Source: Azadirachta indica
Lineage: Eukaryota > Streptophyta > Magnoliopsida > Sapindales > Meliaceae
DNA length: 64,000 bases
Direction: 5' to 3'
Assembly: GCA_022749755.1 (NCBI GenBank)
Contig: CM040446.1
Span: 1,294,966-1,358,965, forward strand
Below, piece after piece: positions 46,244 to 60,300 of the stretch (position 1 is its first letter; each line of letters opens with the position of its first letter). The notes beneath the pieces were generated by a model. It made no database searches and was not told where the DNA came from. It worked only from the letters and a program-made list of their open reading frames with translations. The translations under genes were made by a program, and so were the position numbers.

Positions 46244-49200
46244 TCTAATCATAACGTTGTTCACCTTCATGTTACTCAAATTTATAACTATATTGAGTAA
46301 TTACTAATAAGAATTACATAAATTACACTTAATTAACAAAATAGGAGTTTATAGACAATAAACAAAAAGAATGACTGTCACCAATAAGCCTTTGTCATTT
46401 AGTAAAATACTTTAAACACTCCCAATGTTTTCAAAAGTATTTCATTACATGGATGTTAGTTATATTATTTTTTTAAAGATAAATTTATCTTTTAATATTA
46501 TAAAAATAAAAAATTATATTAATTAAAAATTAAAATTTTTGATGTTTAATTTTTTATATTTATAAATAAAATAATATATAATAAAATAAATATAAAAATA
46601 ATAAATTAATCAAAAAAAACACTAAATTTAAAATATTTCTTCGTTTTTATAGAGAACTATTGCCATCATTATTGCCTCCTCCTTTTGAACCCACACTTAA
46701 AATTTCAAAACTTAATCTTCATTCAAATCTTTAACTCTAACAAACTTCTTTAGCTATTTTGCTTAGTAAAAATTAAGATTGGGCATGTAAATAAGTCGAA
46801 TTATTTGGACAAAGTATTTCATTATGAGTTCATATCTTTAAATAACTCATTCAACAAGAATTAAAATACACTAATTGAATTCCTTGATAAAGTCTTGTCT
46901 TAAGGAAATTTAACTTGTATTAAAATATGATTGTATGAACTACTCTTATTTTATTAGAACTCCATACCGTATACTATAAAAAGACTACATGACTTCGCAT
47001 TTAGGGAGGACATTAACACATCATCGCACTATATCATCACATCCTAACATAATAACATCATCACATCATTGAGGTCTCACTTTTATTTGTCTGAAATCAT
47101 GTTCAGGAATAGCTTCTTCCTCTTCACGGGAACACTCATAGTTCTTTAGTTACTTTTCATCAATCACTTGTCACCTTTATTAATCTTAAACACTATTATA
47201 TTGTTCTATCATCTTTCTTATATCTTTTTATATTTAAACTAGCTATTTTAGCCTCCAAAAACACTTTGTCCGTAACCTTAGGTTTATAAAATCGCAATTG
47301 GTTGTATTGAATATCGCTGCAAATTGACCTATTCAATATTGATCTAATTGTGATCCACCATTAAATCATTGTCTTCCTTTTCATCAATATTATGACTAGC
47401 TTGCTCTCATAAACATCGTAGAATCATAATGTGTGTTTCGTGCTTTTCTTAACTATTTTTTAAGTACAAAGGCGACAATAGGTGGTGGTATCAGATTCCT
47501 CCATTCAAATCTAAGCCAGTTTCTTAAGGTTACAACATTATAACTCTTGGATTATCTACTATAATTCAAGACATAGTAGGCTTTACTCCCTACAACTCAG
47601 AAAAAAGGGTGTGAAAACTCAATTTTGATCTAGAGGCCTAGTGGTAACAAAGCCCAACGAGAGCGATATTACGCTTACTTAAGCGATTAACCAATCATAA
47701 TTCAACATGTGAATTGAGTAAAATTTCCTTGCAAATAGCAATTCACCAAAATCTTTTGTACTTTTCAACCAGAGCTAGAAGATTCTTAAGCCCTTTCCTA
47801 ATCCTTCAAAAGTTCTATTTTGATTGTATACCTCTATTCCTATAACTTCCTTATGGTATCAAAGATACAATCTTATAATTTTTAATTATCTTGTTATTTT
47901 ATCAATAATAGGCTTCGTGGATCCTTTTACGCCAAACATGTCCCCCCAAATTCTTTTACGAGCTTACTACAAAGTCATGAAAAACTTGAGATACTTTTCA
48001 ATTTTAATCCTTGATACTAAATTCTAGCCTATCCTTTTCAATGTATGTGAGAAAGGCTGACAAATTTCTTCTTTAGTTTGGCCTTGGCAAGCATTATCTC
48101 TTTATACCTATCCATATGTAACTTCGAGTCAATTTGCCCTTTATAGCTTTAGCTGAGACATTTTGAACCTTTTTAGTAAGCATAATTTCATGTTCATTTA
48201 TATGAAAAGGGATTTTTTTTTCATATGCTTCCTTAGTTTCAATGTCTTATTGCTATCTTTTCTTTACTTTTTGTAGTTTTTGTTGCAACCATTTCACCAT
48301 TTTCAGAATATAGAGATCTTGAATCATTTTGTTGTAGTAGTTGTTGAAGTTGTCTTCCTTTTATTTTATACTCTATAACGAGTTAATCATATTATCAACA
48401 TTAATAATCTCTTTTCTGGAAAAAAATTTCCATTAAGTAAGGGATCCCTCTATTGTTAGTGAGATCCTTCTTGATCGTTTATTTTGCTTAGTGTTGCATT
48501 TTCTCCCTTTATTGGGTATGTCTTCATCCCCATAAAATTGTTATTCTAAGGTCGTTTTTTGATTGTTGGACAGTTTTCTTCCATTTATCCATCGTCTTTT
48601 TTATTCTACTATTTTTTATGCTTGCTAATATGCTTTTTGGTCGCTCTTCATTTTTTTCCAAGATTTCTTCTAATCAGGAAGGAATATGTTTATTAAAGTC
48701 TACCTTTGTATCAAATGAAGCTTTTTACACTATTAAACACAATCATATCCATAAATACATCCTTTCATCAAAACCAAAAAATCCAAAAAAAAAATTTAGA
48801 ATCATGGTCTATTTATGTTAGGCATAATGCATTGTTTTGATGAAAAATAGAGTCTTAAATTATTTTTGTTTTGGTTGGATGATATTGAAGAATTCGTTAA
48901 AGTTGAGAAGATATCTAAAATTTTTAATTGAGAGATTTTTGAAAGGACTCTATGCTAATATAAGAAATCGAATACCATCATATATTATCCATATATTACC
49001 ATATGCCATCTTTTTAATTAGACCAAAGGGATCAAAGGGCAAAGTTGATTTAGATAGAGTTATTAGAGATGTTATTGACAGTATAGTTAACAAAATATTT
49101 GATAACATGACTAAAGATGTGCGTGAAAAGAGGACTGAAGATGTGTCAAAAATTGTGCAAGAAGAGATCTCGTGTAATCTTGATTTGAAAATTGATAATG

Positions 49201-51418
49201 TAATTAAATATGTACAAAAAATTCAAATCGAAGATCCGTTTATGATCGACATGGCTCCACCTTTTAATATCCAAGAAAAAAAATATTATCCTTGAAGAAG
49301 ATTTGACTTTAAAGACAAATTTAGTTAGTGAGCACATTGAATGAGATTTGGAAAGCGTTATAAAAAACTTGAAAGTAATTTTTTATTACAAGTATACATA
49401 TTTCAGAAGAGTCACTAACAAGTGCAAGAGATAAAATTTGGGTACTTTTGATTTTCAAGAAAGTTTGTTGAGAAAAGTTATTTTTTTTTTAGTCACAAGA
49501 TGATTTAATATTACATTATAAGTTTCATCCTCTAGACAAACTCGAGGACGAGTTTTCTTTAAAATAGGGAGAATGTAATGTTGGACAATTTTAAAATTTA
49601 ATTAGCTTACAAAAATTTTTATCTTATCAATTTAGTTTGTTATTTAATTCTTAATTTTCTTATTTAAATAGAAGTTGTTTTTCTTATTTGAATTAACTTA
49701 TAATACTAAGTTTTTTCTCTATTATATACTGAGGGTGTATACTATTGTTTAATAATCATTGACTCAATAAAATATTTCTCTTTAATTTTATCTTTTATGG
49801 GATTATTATCTTAATAGTTGTGTTTCAAACCGTTAATATTATAACGACGTCTAATCTCGATCGTTAGAATGTTTATGTAACTCACTGAAATAACAAATTG
49901 AATGAGATTTAGTATTTAACAAAGTACTTTTATTCTATTTTCTATGTCGCTTGTGTCAATTTTTTATTTTTATTTTTTAGCTTGTCATTACTCTCAAATA
50001 AATTTTTTTATTTATTTCTACATAGGGCCGTAATTATTGATATCTAATATGCATAAAACTGATATGAAAATATATTATATACACAAACATAAATGTTTCA
50101 TTGAATTAATTTCTTAAACCGAAAGCACTTGTTTTTTTTTTTTTTTAATTGAACCCATGAATTTTAAAGATTCTCATGTCTCCTCTTAATCTCTTTACTA
50201 ATGTTTACCAAACTAAAGCAGACGCATATCAACACGTGGAACTGGTCAATAATCAAATATATACGACTCGAATAGAATCTTGAAATCGAATAATTAATTA
50301 AGAAATTAATTCTTTGCACAAGCAAAACGCGTATGGCACAATTAATTAGGTTGAGTGTTTTGTAAGTATCTAGTTAGGTTTTTAATTTGTTTTTGACAAT
50401 AGCAGTGACTTATTAATTTTGTTTTCGTTATTTATTAGTTAATTAATTTTCTTTCATTTTTGTTGTTTTTATTAGTTATGAAGCCCGACAGAGAATACTT
50501 TCAAAAGATTATTGGAGGGGATTTTATGATTTACAATTTTGAAAAAGATTGATTTTTATTGATGTAAAAAATTAGATCAGGAAATATGAATATGATCATA
50601 TTTTAACGTTAGTGGTGGGTCAGCTAATAAATTATTACTAATAGAATTATTTATTAAGCTTAATTAATTAGGTTCTATGTATGTTTGGTTTGCTTACACT
50701 ACAATTTTGTCAACATTAATCTTGCTCCTTAAGCCATAAAAACACTTTTATATTCTCACAAAATTATCGATGCATAATAGGATTTTTGATATGATGCATA
50801 CATCACTATATATATATATATATATATTCACGGCATACAATAATAGTTACAAATTTTTTTTTAAGTATTGCCATTTTAATTTTCACATTATCAAAAAATT
50901 TCGATGGTTTTATAAATGTATAGTATCATTAGAAAATCTATAATCAAAATGGATGATGATTTTTGATCTCAAATTAATTAGAAAGAATTCATTTTGGGTA
51001 AGAGTTAACCAATAAATATATCAAGCAATCTATATTAATTTTAATTTTTTGGGTGAAGTTATGGGAATCGACCCATCATCATTATATATTGTAAGCCATC
51101 ATCATTTTATATTGTGAGGGATGTACGATATTTACCTAGAACATATATAATAATTTTATTGGCGATTAGTATATTTGAAATATTAATTGGTTTGTTGTAG
51201 TTAACTATGTATGCAACAAAATATAATATATTGAATGCTAGTAGATCACTGCACTACACATATTGAATTAATCATGTATGTATCAGAATTATTTGTATTA
51301 ATTGTGGGATATATATAAACTCCATCCTTGAAATTAAGTAAATGAAGAAAATTGAGTCAAATTTCTTGGGCGAATGGACCACACAATTAATAAGGCTAGG
51401 TTACAGTATTATATACAC

Positions 51419-51456
<38 letters not shown>

Positions 51457-52525
51457 CTACACCTATACTTATAGGACTTGGGAATAAGTTGCAGATAATA
51501 ATATCTGCTACTGCTAATAATTAATTTGCTGAAATAGACCATAAACCCTAGTTATAAAAAAGTGTACTGCCAAGTAGTCAAGCATTTTTATTTGAATTGA
51601 ATCTTTCTTCTTCTTCCATCTAAAATCAATCAAAAAAAGTAGAAAGCAACAACATTAATGTCGGTCCAAATTAATGGTGATCAGATCAGGTACCACATGT
51701 CCATAACTCTGAGCGCCAAACGCGTTTACAATTTAATAAGTAACGAAGAAGATTCTTTAATCATGCTATATATACATATATAATAAAAAATTATTAATTA
51801 ATTCCTGTTGTAACTAATACAAAAAGGTTTTACAAATCGCTAGGGTTTATAATTATGCATTAAATATGCCATATTATTAAATAAGTATAATTAACAATAG
51901 GAAACCAGATATATATATATATATATATATATAAATATAGATATGTAACACGTAAATAATTTTCATTTTTCAACGAGGATCAGGAAGAGTTTTTAAGTTA
52001 ATTGAGATTCAATATAATACTCACTGTCAAAAGGGGGATCAGAATTAAGAATTAAGAATTAATATAATTAATAATTATTAAATTAACTAAATTAAAAATA
52101 TTAAATAAATTGGTTAGCTAGCTACAGAACGAAATTAAAATGTAAAGGTCCCCCGGCCCCATTATTAATTATTAATTAGAAAGGAATTCCCGTAATTTGT
52201 TTCTATACATGTAATTAAATTAAGAGAAAAACGAAAGAATGAATGGACCCTGCGGGTCCGGCCAATGGTCCATGCCAACGCAAATGTAAATGCTTCGATC
52301 CGTCCGATCCATTCAACTTGTAAATATTGTGGTCCTTGAAGTTGAAGTTGAAGGAATCATATTAAGACTTTGAAAATTATTATTATTCGAAAATTACACG
52401 CATACTTTTCAATTTCAATACTCTCCCATACGAACATAAATGGTGGTGGGAGCCCATTGCACGACTTTTAATTTGTGCAAGTCATTTCTAATGGGCACCT
52501 CAAATTTTTCTTTTTTTTGTTTCTC
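46244..52525. other. Gene-poor, transposon-derived spacer
   Basis: Apart from the possible LTR element, nothing recognisable. Base composition is about 70-75% A+T by eye. Microsatellites: (TA)n at 50808-50828, (TA)n(GA)n at 51419-51456 and (TA)n at 51910-51933. At 48060-48420 the minus strand shows patchy coding-like sequence interrupted by many stops, probably an old transposon. Confidence 0.5.
47475..49580 (+). mobile_element. Possible decayed LTR-retrotransposon internal region
   Basis: At about 47475-47492 the plus strand reads GGTGGTGGTATCAGATT, resembling the initiator-Met tRNA primer-binding site (TGGTATCAGAGC). At about 49525-49580 it reads as LDKLEDEFSLK, stop, then GGGAGAATGTAATG, resembling the 3' end plus polypurine tract of plant Ty3/gypsy-type elements, followed by TGTTGG, a plausible LTR start. 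Between lies one 152-codon open frame (48837-49295) with no recognised domain. I could not match the sequence before 47475 to that after 49579, so paired LTRs are not shown. Confidence 0.3.
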
Positions 52526-53203
52526 ATAAGTCCCTAATGTTTGATTTATTGAACTGATTAATTCTACGATTTCAGAAATATTTATAAAAATTTTAATTTA
52601 TTTTAAAATGATAAATATACCCCTACATAATAATAATTATTTAATTAAAAAAAAATTATTAAACTTTTAAAATTTAATAAAATATAATATATCTAAATAA
52701 AATACATTAATAAAATAAAGAATAATATTATGTTATAGCACATTAATACTATAATATTTATTAATATATTATAATTTTATTTATTTTATAAATAATATAT
52801 TATTTAGTTATGTTTAAATATATTTTATTTAGATTATAATATAATCATAAAATATTTTATTACAATATATTTTATTTATAAATTTATATTTTATTAATAA
52901 TCGTATTAATAAATATTTAATTTCTAATAAGTAATTAATATTATATTATTAGTATATTGTAAAATAAATATATTTACATTTTACTTATATCATATGCATA
53001 AATATTTAATTATGAGTATATTATAAAATAATACTCATTATTCTTATATTTAATTTTAATTAAGAGTTTAAAAATACTTTTTTTTTGAGTAGTTACAATT
53101 AAATAAGGACATGTTTATTATTTTAAAATAAATTGAGACTTCTAGGAATATTTTTTAAACCATTAAAACTTATAATTACAATTAAATAGGGATCTATAAG
53201 TCC
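52526..53203. mobile_element. Possible AT-rich inverted-repeat element
   Basis: The left end (ATAAGTCCCTAAT..., then AATTTATTTTAAAATGATAAA) and the reverse complement of the right end (TTATAGATCCCTATTTAA..., then AATTTATTTTAAAATAATAAA) are similar over about 100 bases. The middle is nearly pure A/T. No coding sequence. Suggests an old MITE; the exact ends are uncertain. Confidence 0.35.
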
Positions 53204-53670
53204 TCTTCCTTTCTTCTTCTTCCTCTTCCTAAATTCAATCCTCCCGGTGCACTATTGGTAAAGAGATTATCATTTTTACAGTATTACTTTCTTTTTATTT
53301 TCATTTAACCTGCTAGCTGCTACGCAATTTCTTCATATGAAAAAATGAGAGGATCGAGAACTATTCGTCTCTTAATTATATTAATTACTAATGTTAATTA
53401 GCAATTTTAATTTATTTGTATATGTGTGTGTGAATTCATTAAACTATGGTATAAAAATAAACAAACATGCGCTACTGATTTATTAGTCTACTAAAATCAA
53501 AATATTAATTTGATGTAAGACAGCACGACTACTGATTTAATAAAATAAAATAAACAACACTACTGATTTATCGCCTAGTTAGAACCTTTATAATAATTGG
53601 AACCTTAATTCGAAGTTGTATGTGATGTCTTAATTTCTTGAATTTTTTGGCAACTAATATAATAATAATA

Positions 53671-53702
<32 letters not shown>

Positions 53703-54608
53703 AAAGTATATTAAATTGTGGGGCTATAATATGTACTTGGGACTGTAAAAAAATTAATGAAAAAGGAACATATATATATATATATATAATCGTACTTTGT
53801 TATTAATATAAAAGAATTGAACAAGAAGAATTTTGCTAGCAACCCATGTTGACTGCCATCTTCAAGTGCCACTTGATAAAGGAAATTAATGATAATATAT
53901 ATTCAACAAAATTAAATAAGGTACCGATGATGATGATATATATATATATATATATATAAAAAAAATAATTGAAACTGACAATTTACTCTCCTTTTTAATT
54001 GGGATATATCATTCATCGGTTTGTTGAATTTATTTGTTTAGTATATTAGTATGGGTAGTTGATCTGAACAATATATAATTATTTAATTTAACCGGCCTGT
54101 TCATTGGTTCAACCATATCATATATATAAATCTATATATATATTCAACAAAAAGAACCAAAAAAATGGTTAGATCCCTTCTTCACCTGCTATATTTAATG
54201 CAATTTCCCATATTTGTTCAATTATGTCATAAAGTATATATATATATACATATTTCAAATCATATACAAAACTGTATGATTTTCCGGGCATGGTAAAAGA
54301 GCATCGTGTAGTTTTGATTAATTTTCCAAAAGCAAATAAACCATTGTGTTATGGCACTTCCCTTTCTGATTCCGTTACTTTTTCTTTTTATATTCCCAAC
54401 TTCTTTTTACTTCATTAATATGTTCTCTTCTGTGAATCACATATATATTCCAACTACATTTATAGTGGTAGCTAGAGATATACAAATTGAAATTGATTGG
54501 TATAATTATATACAAAAAAGGAAAAATCCCAAAAGAGAAGGGGCAAAAAAATTAGAAGAACGAATCGTCTATTGCAAGATTGCATTCATAATTCCAATTT
54601 AAAAAATT

Positions 54609-54641
<33 letters not shown>

Positions 54642-54874
54642 AAGAAGATAAAAGATCAAACTCTATATATGCTTTTAATTCCCATACAAATTAATTACAT
54701 ATCATAAATTTTCTCTGCCACTGGTCCATCTGTGTTTGTATGTATATGCATGGTGTAAAAATTATAATACAAACACCATATAAAAATCAATTAAAGCCTT
54801 TATATACATCAATAATTACATGTCACTGCAAAAACTTAATTATATGAAACATAAGAAATATAAAATATTGTTTT
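53204..54874. other. Intergenic, microsatellite-rich
   Basis: Holds (AAT)n(GAT)n at 53659-53702, TA runs at 53770-53788 and 53937-53958, and a long A run at 54608-54640. The 83-codon frame at 54351-54602 has no family features. The 3' side of the second serine-rich gene is at the right end. Confidence 0.55.
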
Positions 54875-55165
54875 TCAGGAAACTGCAACTCCATTTGTAT
54901 TGCCATACATCAGGCAAAACCTGGTAGGTCTCGGCTGGAAATTCCTCCTCCTCTGAAGATCATGGCTTGATGGCTTGATAATTTGGAGGAGAAACGCCTT
55001 GACTGCTTCAGCTTTGGCCGTCATGGCCAATTCCCATGATCTGTTTGATTGCCGCCTGATCGAGGATGATCTCTGATTGTTCCTGTGGATGCTGCACCTG
55101 AATGATCCTGGATGTGAGGTAGGAGAACACAAGCATGCTCTTCTTGTTGTATTTTTGGAGGCCAT
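54875..55165 (-). CDS. Small basic protein, serine-rich family, short paralogue
   Basis: Single-exon gene, 96 residues, same family as the 217-residue gene at 41684-42337. It keeps the defining motif CLCSPTSHPGSFRCSIHRN (about residues 10-28) and the C-terminal block IKPSSHDLQRRRNFQPRPTR, joined by a shorter linker that includes AMTAKAEAVKAFL. It lacks the long Ser-rich N-terminus of its relative. Function unknown. A (TC)n tract at 55237-55270 lies in the probable leader, 70-105 bases before the ATG. Confidence 0.85.
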   Translation of the reverse strand: MASKNTTRRACLCSPTSHPGSFRCSIHRNNQRSSSIRRQSNRSWELAMTAKAEAVKAFLLQIIKPSSHDLQRRRNFQPRPTRFCLMYGNTNGVAVS

Positions 55166-55236
55166 GGAATGAAATAATTAATAGAATTGTTTCAACTTCT
55201 TTTAAAGATCAATATTTATATATATAGATGGGGGAT

Positions 55237-55270
55237 TCTCTTCTCTTCTCTCTCTCTCTCTCTCTCTCTT
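55237..55270 (+). repeat. (TC)n tract in the leader of the short serine-rich gene
   Basis: On the coding (minus) strand this is a GA repeat of about 15 units just upstream of the ATG, a common leader or proximal-promoter feature in plants. Confidence 0.85.
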
Positions 55271-57340
55271 TTCTCCTGGCAAAACTAATGGGAGGTTGGG
55301 ATTTGGGTAGGTTTTTATAGTTGTCATGTGTTCGTGAAATCCTTAATTTGTTTTTGGTAGAATCAATGTTACAATTTATTTTATTCCTGTAGAATAATCG
55401 TTAACACACTTTGCTTAACTGTTAATTTTAGAAGGACAAAATAGGAATGATGATGATAATTTCTAGCTTATGGGAATAAAAGACTTGAAAGAAAGAAAGA
55501 AATATCCTCCCTTGGGTGGTCCATTGCAATTGACATTTGAAAATTCAAATTGAATTTGAAAGTGCACCCTATTTCAAAGTAATTAACGGGTCTTTCATTT
55601 TTTATGCCCAAACAAAGCGAACTATTATGGGCCGGGAGCCATCTGATACATCTTAATCCACGGAGAGAGAGAGTATAATCATTTTATTTTTAATATTATG
55701 TTATATGTATACTTATTTATTATAATCAATTGGATTAATTCATTTTATAACACGATAAGATAAATGGACAGTCAAAAAGGCATTTTGTTTTCTCACCATT
55801 TCCATGTCTGAAACTGAAACTGTTTTTACATAAAAACTAGGTTGTCTCATCATTTGTTTATAGAAAATTCATGTTACGAATTTAAAAACAAATTTTTATT
55901 TACGCAACAAACGAATTAGTTAAAAAATTGTCGATAGCCAGGCAAAACTTTGAATGTCAATGCCACTCAATTTCTCTATCCATTTCTATTCAATCTCTCA
56001 CAGAAATATTGACACATATTGTATTGTGCAATGCCTAAAATAACCACAGATTCCTTCCTTAATTTACTGAAGCTGAAAAAGACATCTTCTTTGGCTACAC
56101 GGGAAGGGGATGGGGGTGGTCACTGTCGTATCAATTAGCAGTAATCTGAAAAATCGAATGGGCCCTGTCCTGTTCTGTGGATTGGCTTCTGCTTTTTAAC
56201 TTTCACTTGAGGAGTTACAAGCGTGCAGGGAAAGTGAGCGTTTGTTAAATTTGATTTTCGTTTGATGGCAAGATGTGAACTCTGTTAGTCAATATGTCCG
56301 GCAACAATTTTCTGAACTCTTCTCTTCTCTTCTCTTCTCTTCTCTTCTCTTTCTAATACTTATCTGCTCATTTACTGTGTAATCAATGGTCAAACATTGG
56401 GAACAGGAATCCAGCTTGTACATATATTAGAGCCTGCCTTTGATATGTTTGAAACCGTAAACTTTTGAATATAAAATCAGGCCCATGCGATGGTGTATTT
56501 GCGTCCAACGTTTAGTTTTTGTAACTTTTCGTTACATTTATATATAATTCATAAGTTAAAGCTTATTAAAAAAAGTATAATAAAAAAAATTAGATATTGC
56601 AATAAAAAGTTTTTTTTTGAAAAAAAAATTAATGATATAGCTATCTGCACTTTAACACTACCGATAAACGCCCTTGAGTCTCAAAATGACAAATCATGAA
56701 GTCGCCATACACCGATTTTCCCCTTTCCCAGAATAAAGACCAATGTTAATGTGTCCCGAAAGCAAATGGCTTTAAGTCAAGCTTTGACGATGGCTGCTTT
56801 CGTCGGGAGCACATGGAATTGTTTTCCAGGGCAATTGGGTCTCCAAACATACAGCCCGAAATGCCACTATATTTCCAAATGATCCTCAACAGTAATTGCC
56901 ATTTCACAATTTTCAAGTTAATAGCTCAAGAAGCCATCCGCCCTTACGCTGCTGACAAGGGGACACACTCTTCCCTCTCTCAATAGGAACTGTGTTCGAT
57001 AGGATACCTCACAATAATGTGAAGTTTTCGAAATATTTATCGTATAAAACTGATATCTCTCTAATTTGAAGGAAAATTTTGCACTGTACATCCCGATTGT
57101 AACGTAAATTAAAAAAAGAAGAAAGAAAAAAGTTCACAGCTCGAGAAGGCATAAGAAAACTGTTGCTTATTCTACCCATATAATAAGTGCTCTCCATATC
57201 ATAATTCATCATCTGATACACAACTACCAAGTCATAAATAAACATAATAGAGCAGAATGTTCACGCCTAATAATAAACATAATTTAACCTGTGACACTCA
57301 GATATACACAATAACGTTTTACTATAAGACTTGGTAATCC
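55271..57340. other. Intergenic
   Basis: No gene recognised. A (CTCTT)n repeat lies at 56317-56352. The right end is the 3'-UTR side of the membrane protein gene. Confidence 0.6.
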
Positions 57341-60300
57341 CTATGGAGTTTTTTCCAGGCCTCCGGAAGATCTAGCAATGAACTGTTTAGTGTACACACG
57401 ATGCCTTCGCTCTCTTGCATAGATTACCCAGAAGATTAGTGACAGCATAACAGCAGCAGATACCATTACTAATCCAATGTAGATCCATTTTGAATAGTGT
57501 CTTAGACCAGGGCAATGATCTCTCTTTATATCCGTGAAAGTGTCGCGCACAAAAGTGCAGTCTTGCAGACTAACCAAGAATGGTCCATATCGGTACAAAC
57601 CGAAGCTCACATTTACAGCAGCTGCCATCTGATGGTGCAAGGCAGGCGTTAACCTGCCAGGTGTTGTACAGATTCCTGATGGTGAAGTCTGACAAATGTA
57701 GTTCTTCCATACCTGTTTCAAAACAGAAGCTTAAGTTATTTGGAGTTCCCCTTTAATGCATTACGAGAACTCTGAAATATTTGGCATGCTCTATTAATAT
57801 TACCTCTGTAGCATTGCTCAAGTCCACTTCACCAGCTACACATTGCTGATTTGTTAGATCACGATTAAATGGGTTGCAAAGAACAGGCAACATTGGACCA
57901 GATTGATTGTAATATACAATTCCAGCTTGTGGGGGGAAGTTTTTGTTGGCGACGTTAATGATTATGTTATCAACCACAGTAACAAGCTGTCTTGTCACAT
58001 CCTTGGTCTTTGACAATGTTTCTTGGGCAGTTGCATTATCCACGCATGGGAGAATATCATCTAAAGCTGTACGGGCAGTGGGGTTCTGGACCCATTCATC
58101 CATTGCAACACATGTATCCCCAACCACACTAGCAGATACAAGAAATCAATTTAGATGAAAGAAACAATAAGAGTTCATGAAGAAGGAGAGTAATTAGCTA
58201 TGAGTTACAGCACATATTACAAAAGGTTAATGATCAAACAAGTATTATGGAAGTTGAGACAAGTTACAACATGGGAAAATATATTCCACAGAATAAGATA
58301 CAGACACACTTGTGTTTGCCTGAGACAGTAAAGAGGCATGAAATGGATCCATATTGATATACATGAGAATTATATCCTGCTTGTTTTGAAGATTATTTTG
58401 TTCCAAAATAAAGAATTTTAAGTTACCATTAATTCATTTCTAAGGTTCCTTGCAAACCCTCTATGCTTTTCCATAGTCCAAGAATTGATAGCAAAAAGTT
58501 TTTTTTTTTTTTTCCACGCTAGATGACAATTAACTCGAGTTTTGTTGGTTTCGCATGAAGCCACAATTTGATTCATGAGCCAAAAATGGTCAAAGTTTAA
58601 ATCTAAACTTCATTAGATCCCTTGAACTAACTTCCACAACACAGAAAGTGACCAAAAATCTCATTAGAGCTCTGTTTAATAATTTCTTGTATGATGCAAA
58701 GAGTCTAAAACTTGGAGACAGAAAATAAGTTGCTTCACAAGAGAAAACTCTGCAACTTATAACAGTACCCTATTTGTTTCCTAGTGTTATGAATTATACA
58801 ATGAGTTTGACAACACTATGTCATTAACTCTAAATAACTAAGGAGCACAATAACGTATCTATATCACAGGCAGACAATATAATTCTATATGACAGCAGGT
58901 CTTTACAATCCAAGTATGTTCTCTGGAAGAGACATATTTAAATGTGGCTGAAAACTGAAAAAGACCAGTTGAACTATACAAGAGAATAAGCAAAATCAAA
59001 AGAAATAATACTTTCAAACACAAATACCATCTCCTTCAAAAAAAAAAAAAAAAAAACAAATACCATCATTTGCCAATGACTTACAGAGGCTAAGTTCAAA
59101 ATCTGAATGTTATTAGAAGACCAGGAAAATAAGTTTATTTGAAGGCAAATAATCAAAATTTTATAAAAACAAAATAAAACTTACTTATGGAGGAGAAGAA
59201 ATATGCCACACAAAATAAATGTGCCAGTAACCAGAATCCATCCAAGGACCACCAAGCTGCAGTAAACATTATACAAGTGTTTATTTAAAAGAGTAGAAAC
59301 AACTGCTGCACTACTGCTCCTCAAATTACATGATTCACTATAGCATATTAATGGAAAATAAGATATGTCACTTACAAGTATACAAGACATTGCATTCCAA
59401 AAATGGAGAACACTGCAATAGTAGTCACAACCAAAAATAGATTAATCAGATGAAGTACTAGCATGTTGAATACTTAGCTGCTCCAATGAGAGATCATGAA
59501 AGATGAAAGAACTTACAAAATCCAAGAAATGCGAGAAAAAGCATTACAGCAGCAAGAACAATAAGAGCCAATCTCCTGCAACACAGATTTAAATTTTATT
59601 ATCAAAATACTTAAAACTATTCTAACCAGAAGAAATTGAATTTACAGAGCTCCTTGTACATGCTATCCAACGCATCCTTTATCTTTTTTGAATTGTCATT
59701 TGTCTGATGAGAAAGAGCAGCAGTAGAAGAGTTGATCTTCCGCTCAATCTGATCGATGCTGTTCTGAACATCAGGTGCCAGTGTAACAGAATTCACTCCA
59801 ATTGTCTTAGCTGCAGCAAGATAACCTGACACATTCTTTAGGTTTTCGCCAGTAATATTTGCTTGATGCACCACATAATCAAGTGTATGTACTGTACTGC
59901 CGTGAAACTTCCCTTGACCAGTGTATAGAACAATGCATCCAACACTGAAAATTATAAACCATAACAGCAACATTAAGCTTAGCAGCGTACAGAGTAGTTA
60001 AAAATAAAACTATAATAAAAGGTACAAGGGAGAGTGAAAGAGTTACATTGCAGCAACAGTGAAGAATATGAGTAGAATGAGAGAAAGGGCGTAGCATGCT
60101 CGCGAATAGCCATAGGGCTCCCTTCGGCAACAGCAATAACAGAGGAATATCAAACACAAACTCAGGGCAAAGACAACAAACCAGATTCCAGCAATGACAA
60201 AAAAAGGAGCTGCAGTGAAACCAACAGACTGCATTTGGAAATAGTAATCAGTCAGAAGAAGCAAACAATTAAACAAATAAAATTACCAGGCCAATTAATC

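Noticed and set aside
53659..53702. (AAT)n(GAT)n run as a CRISPR-like or structured repeat
   Set aside because: Simple microsatellite with no spacers; CRISPR arrays are not expected in a plant nuclear genome.
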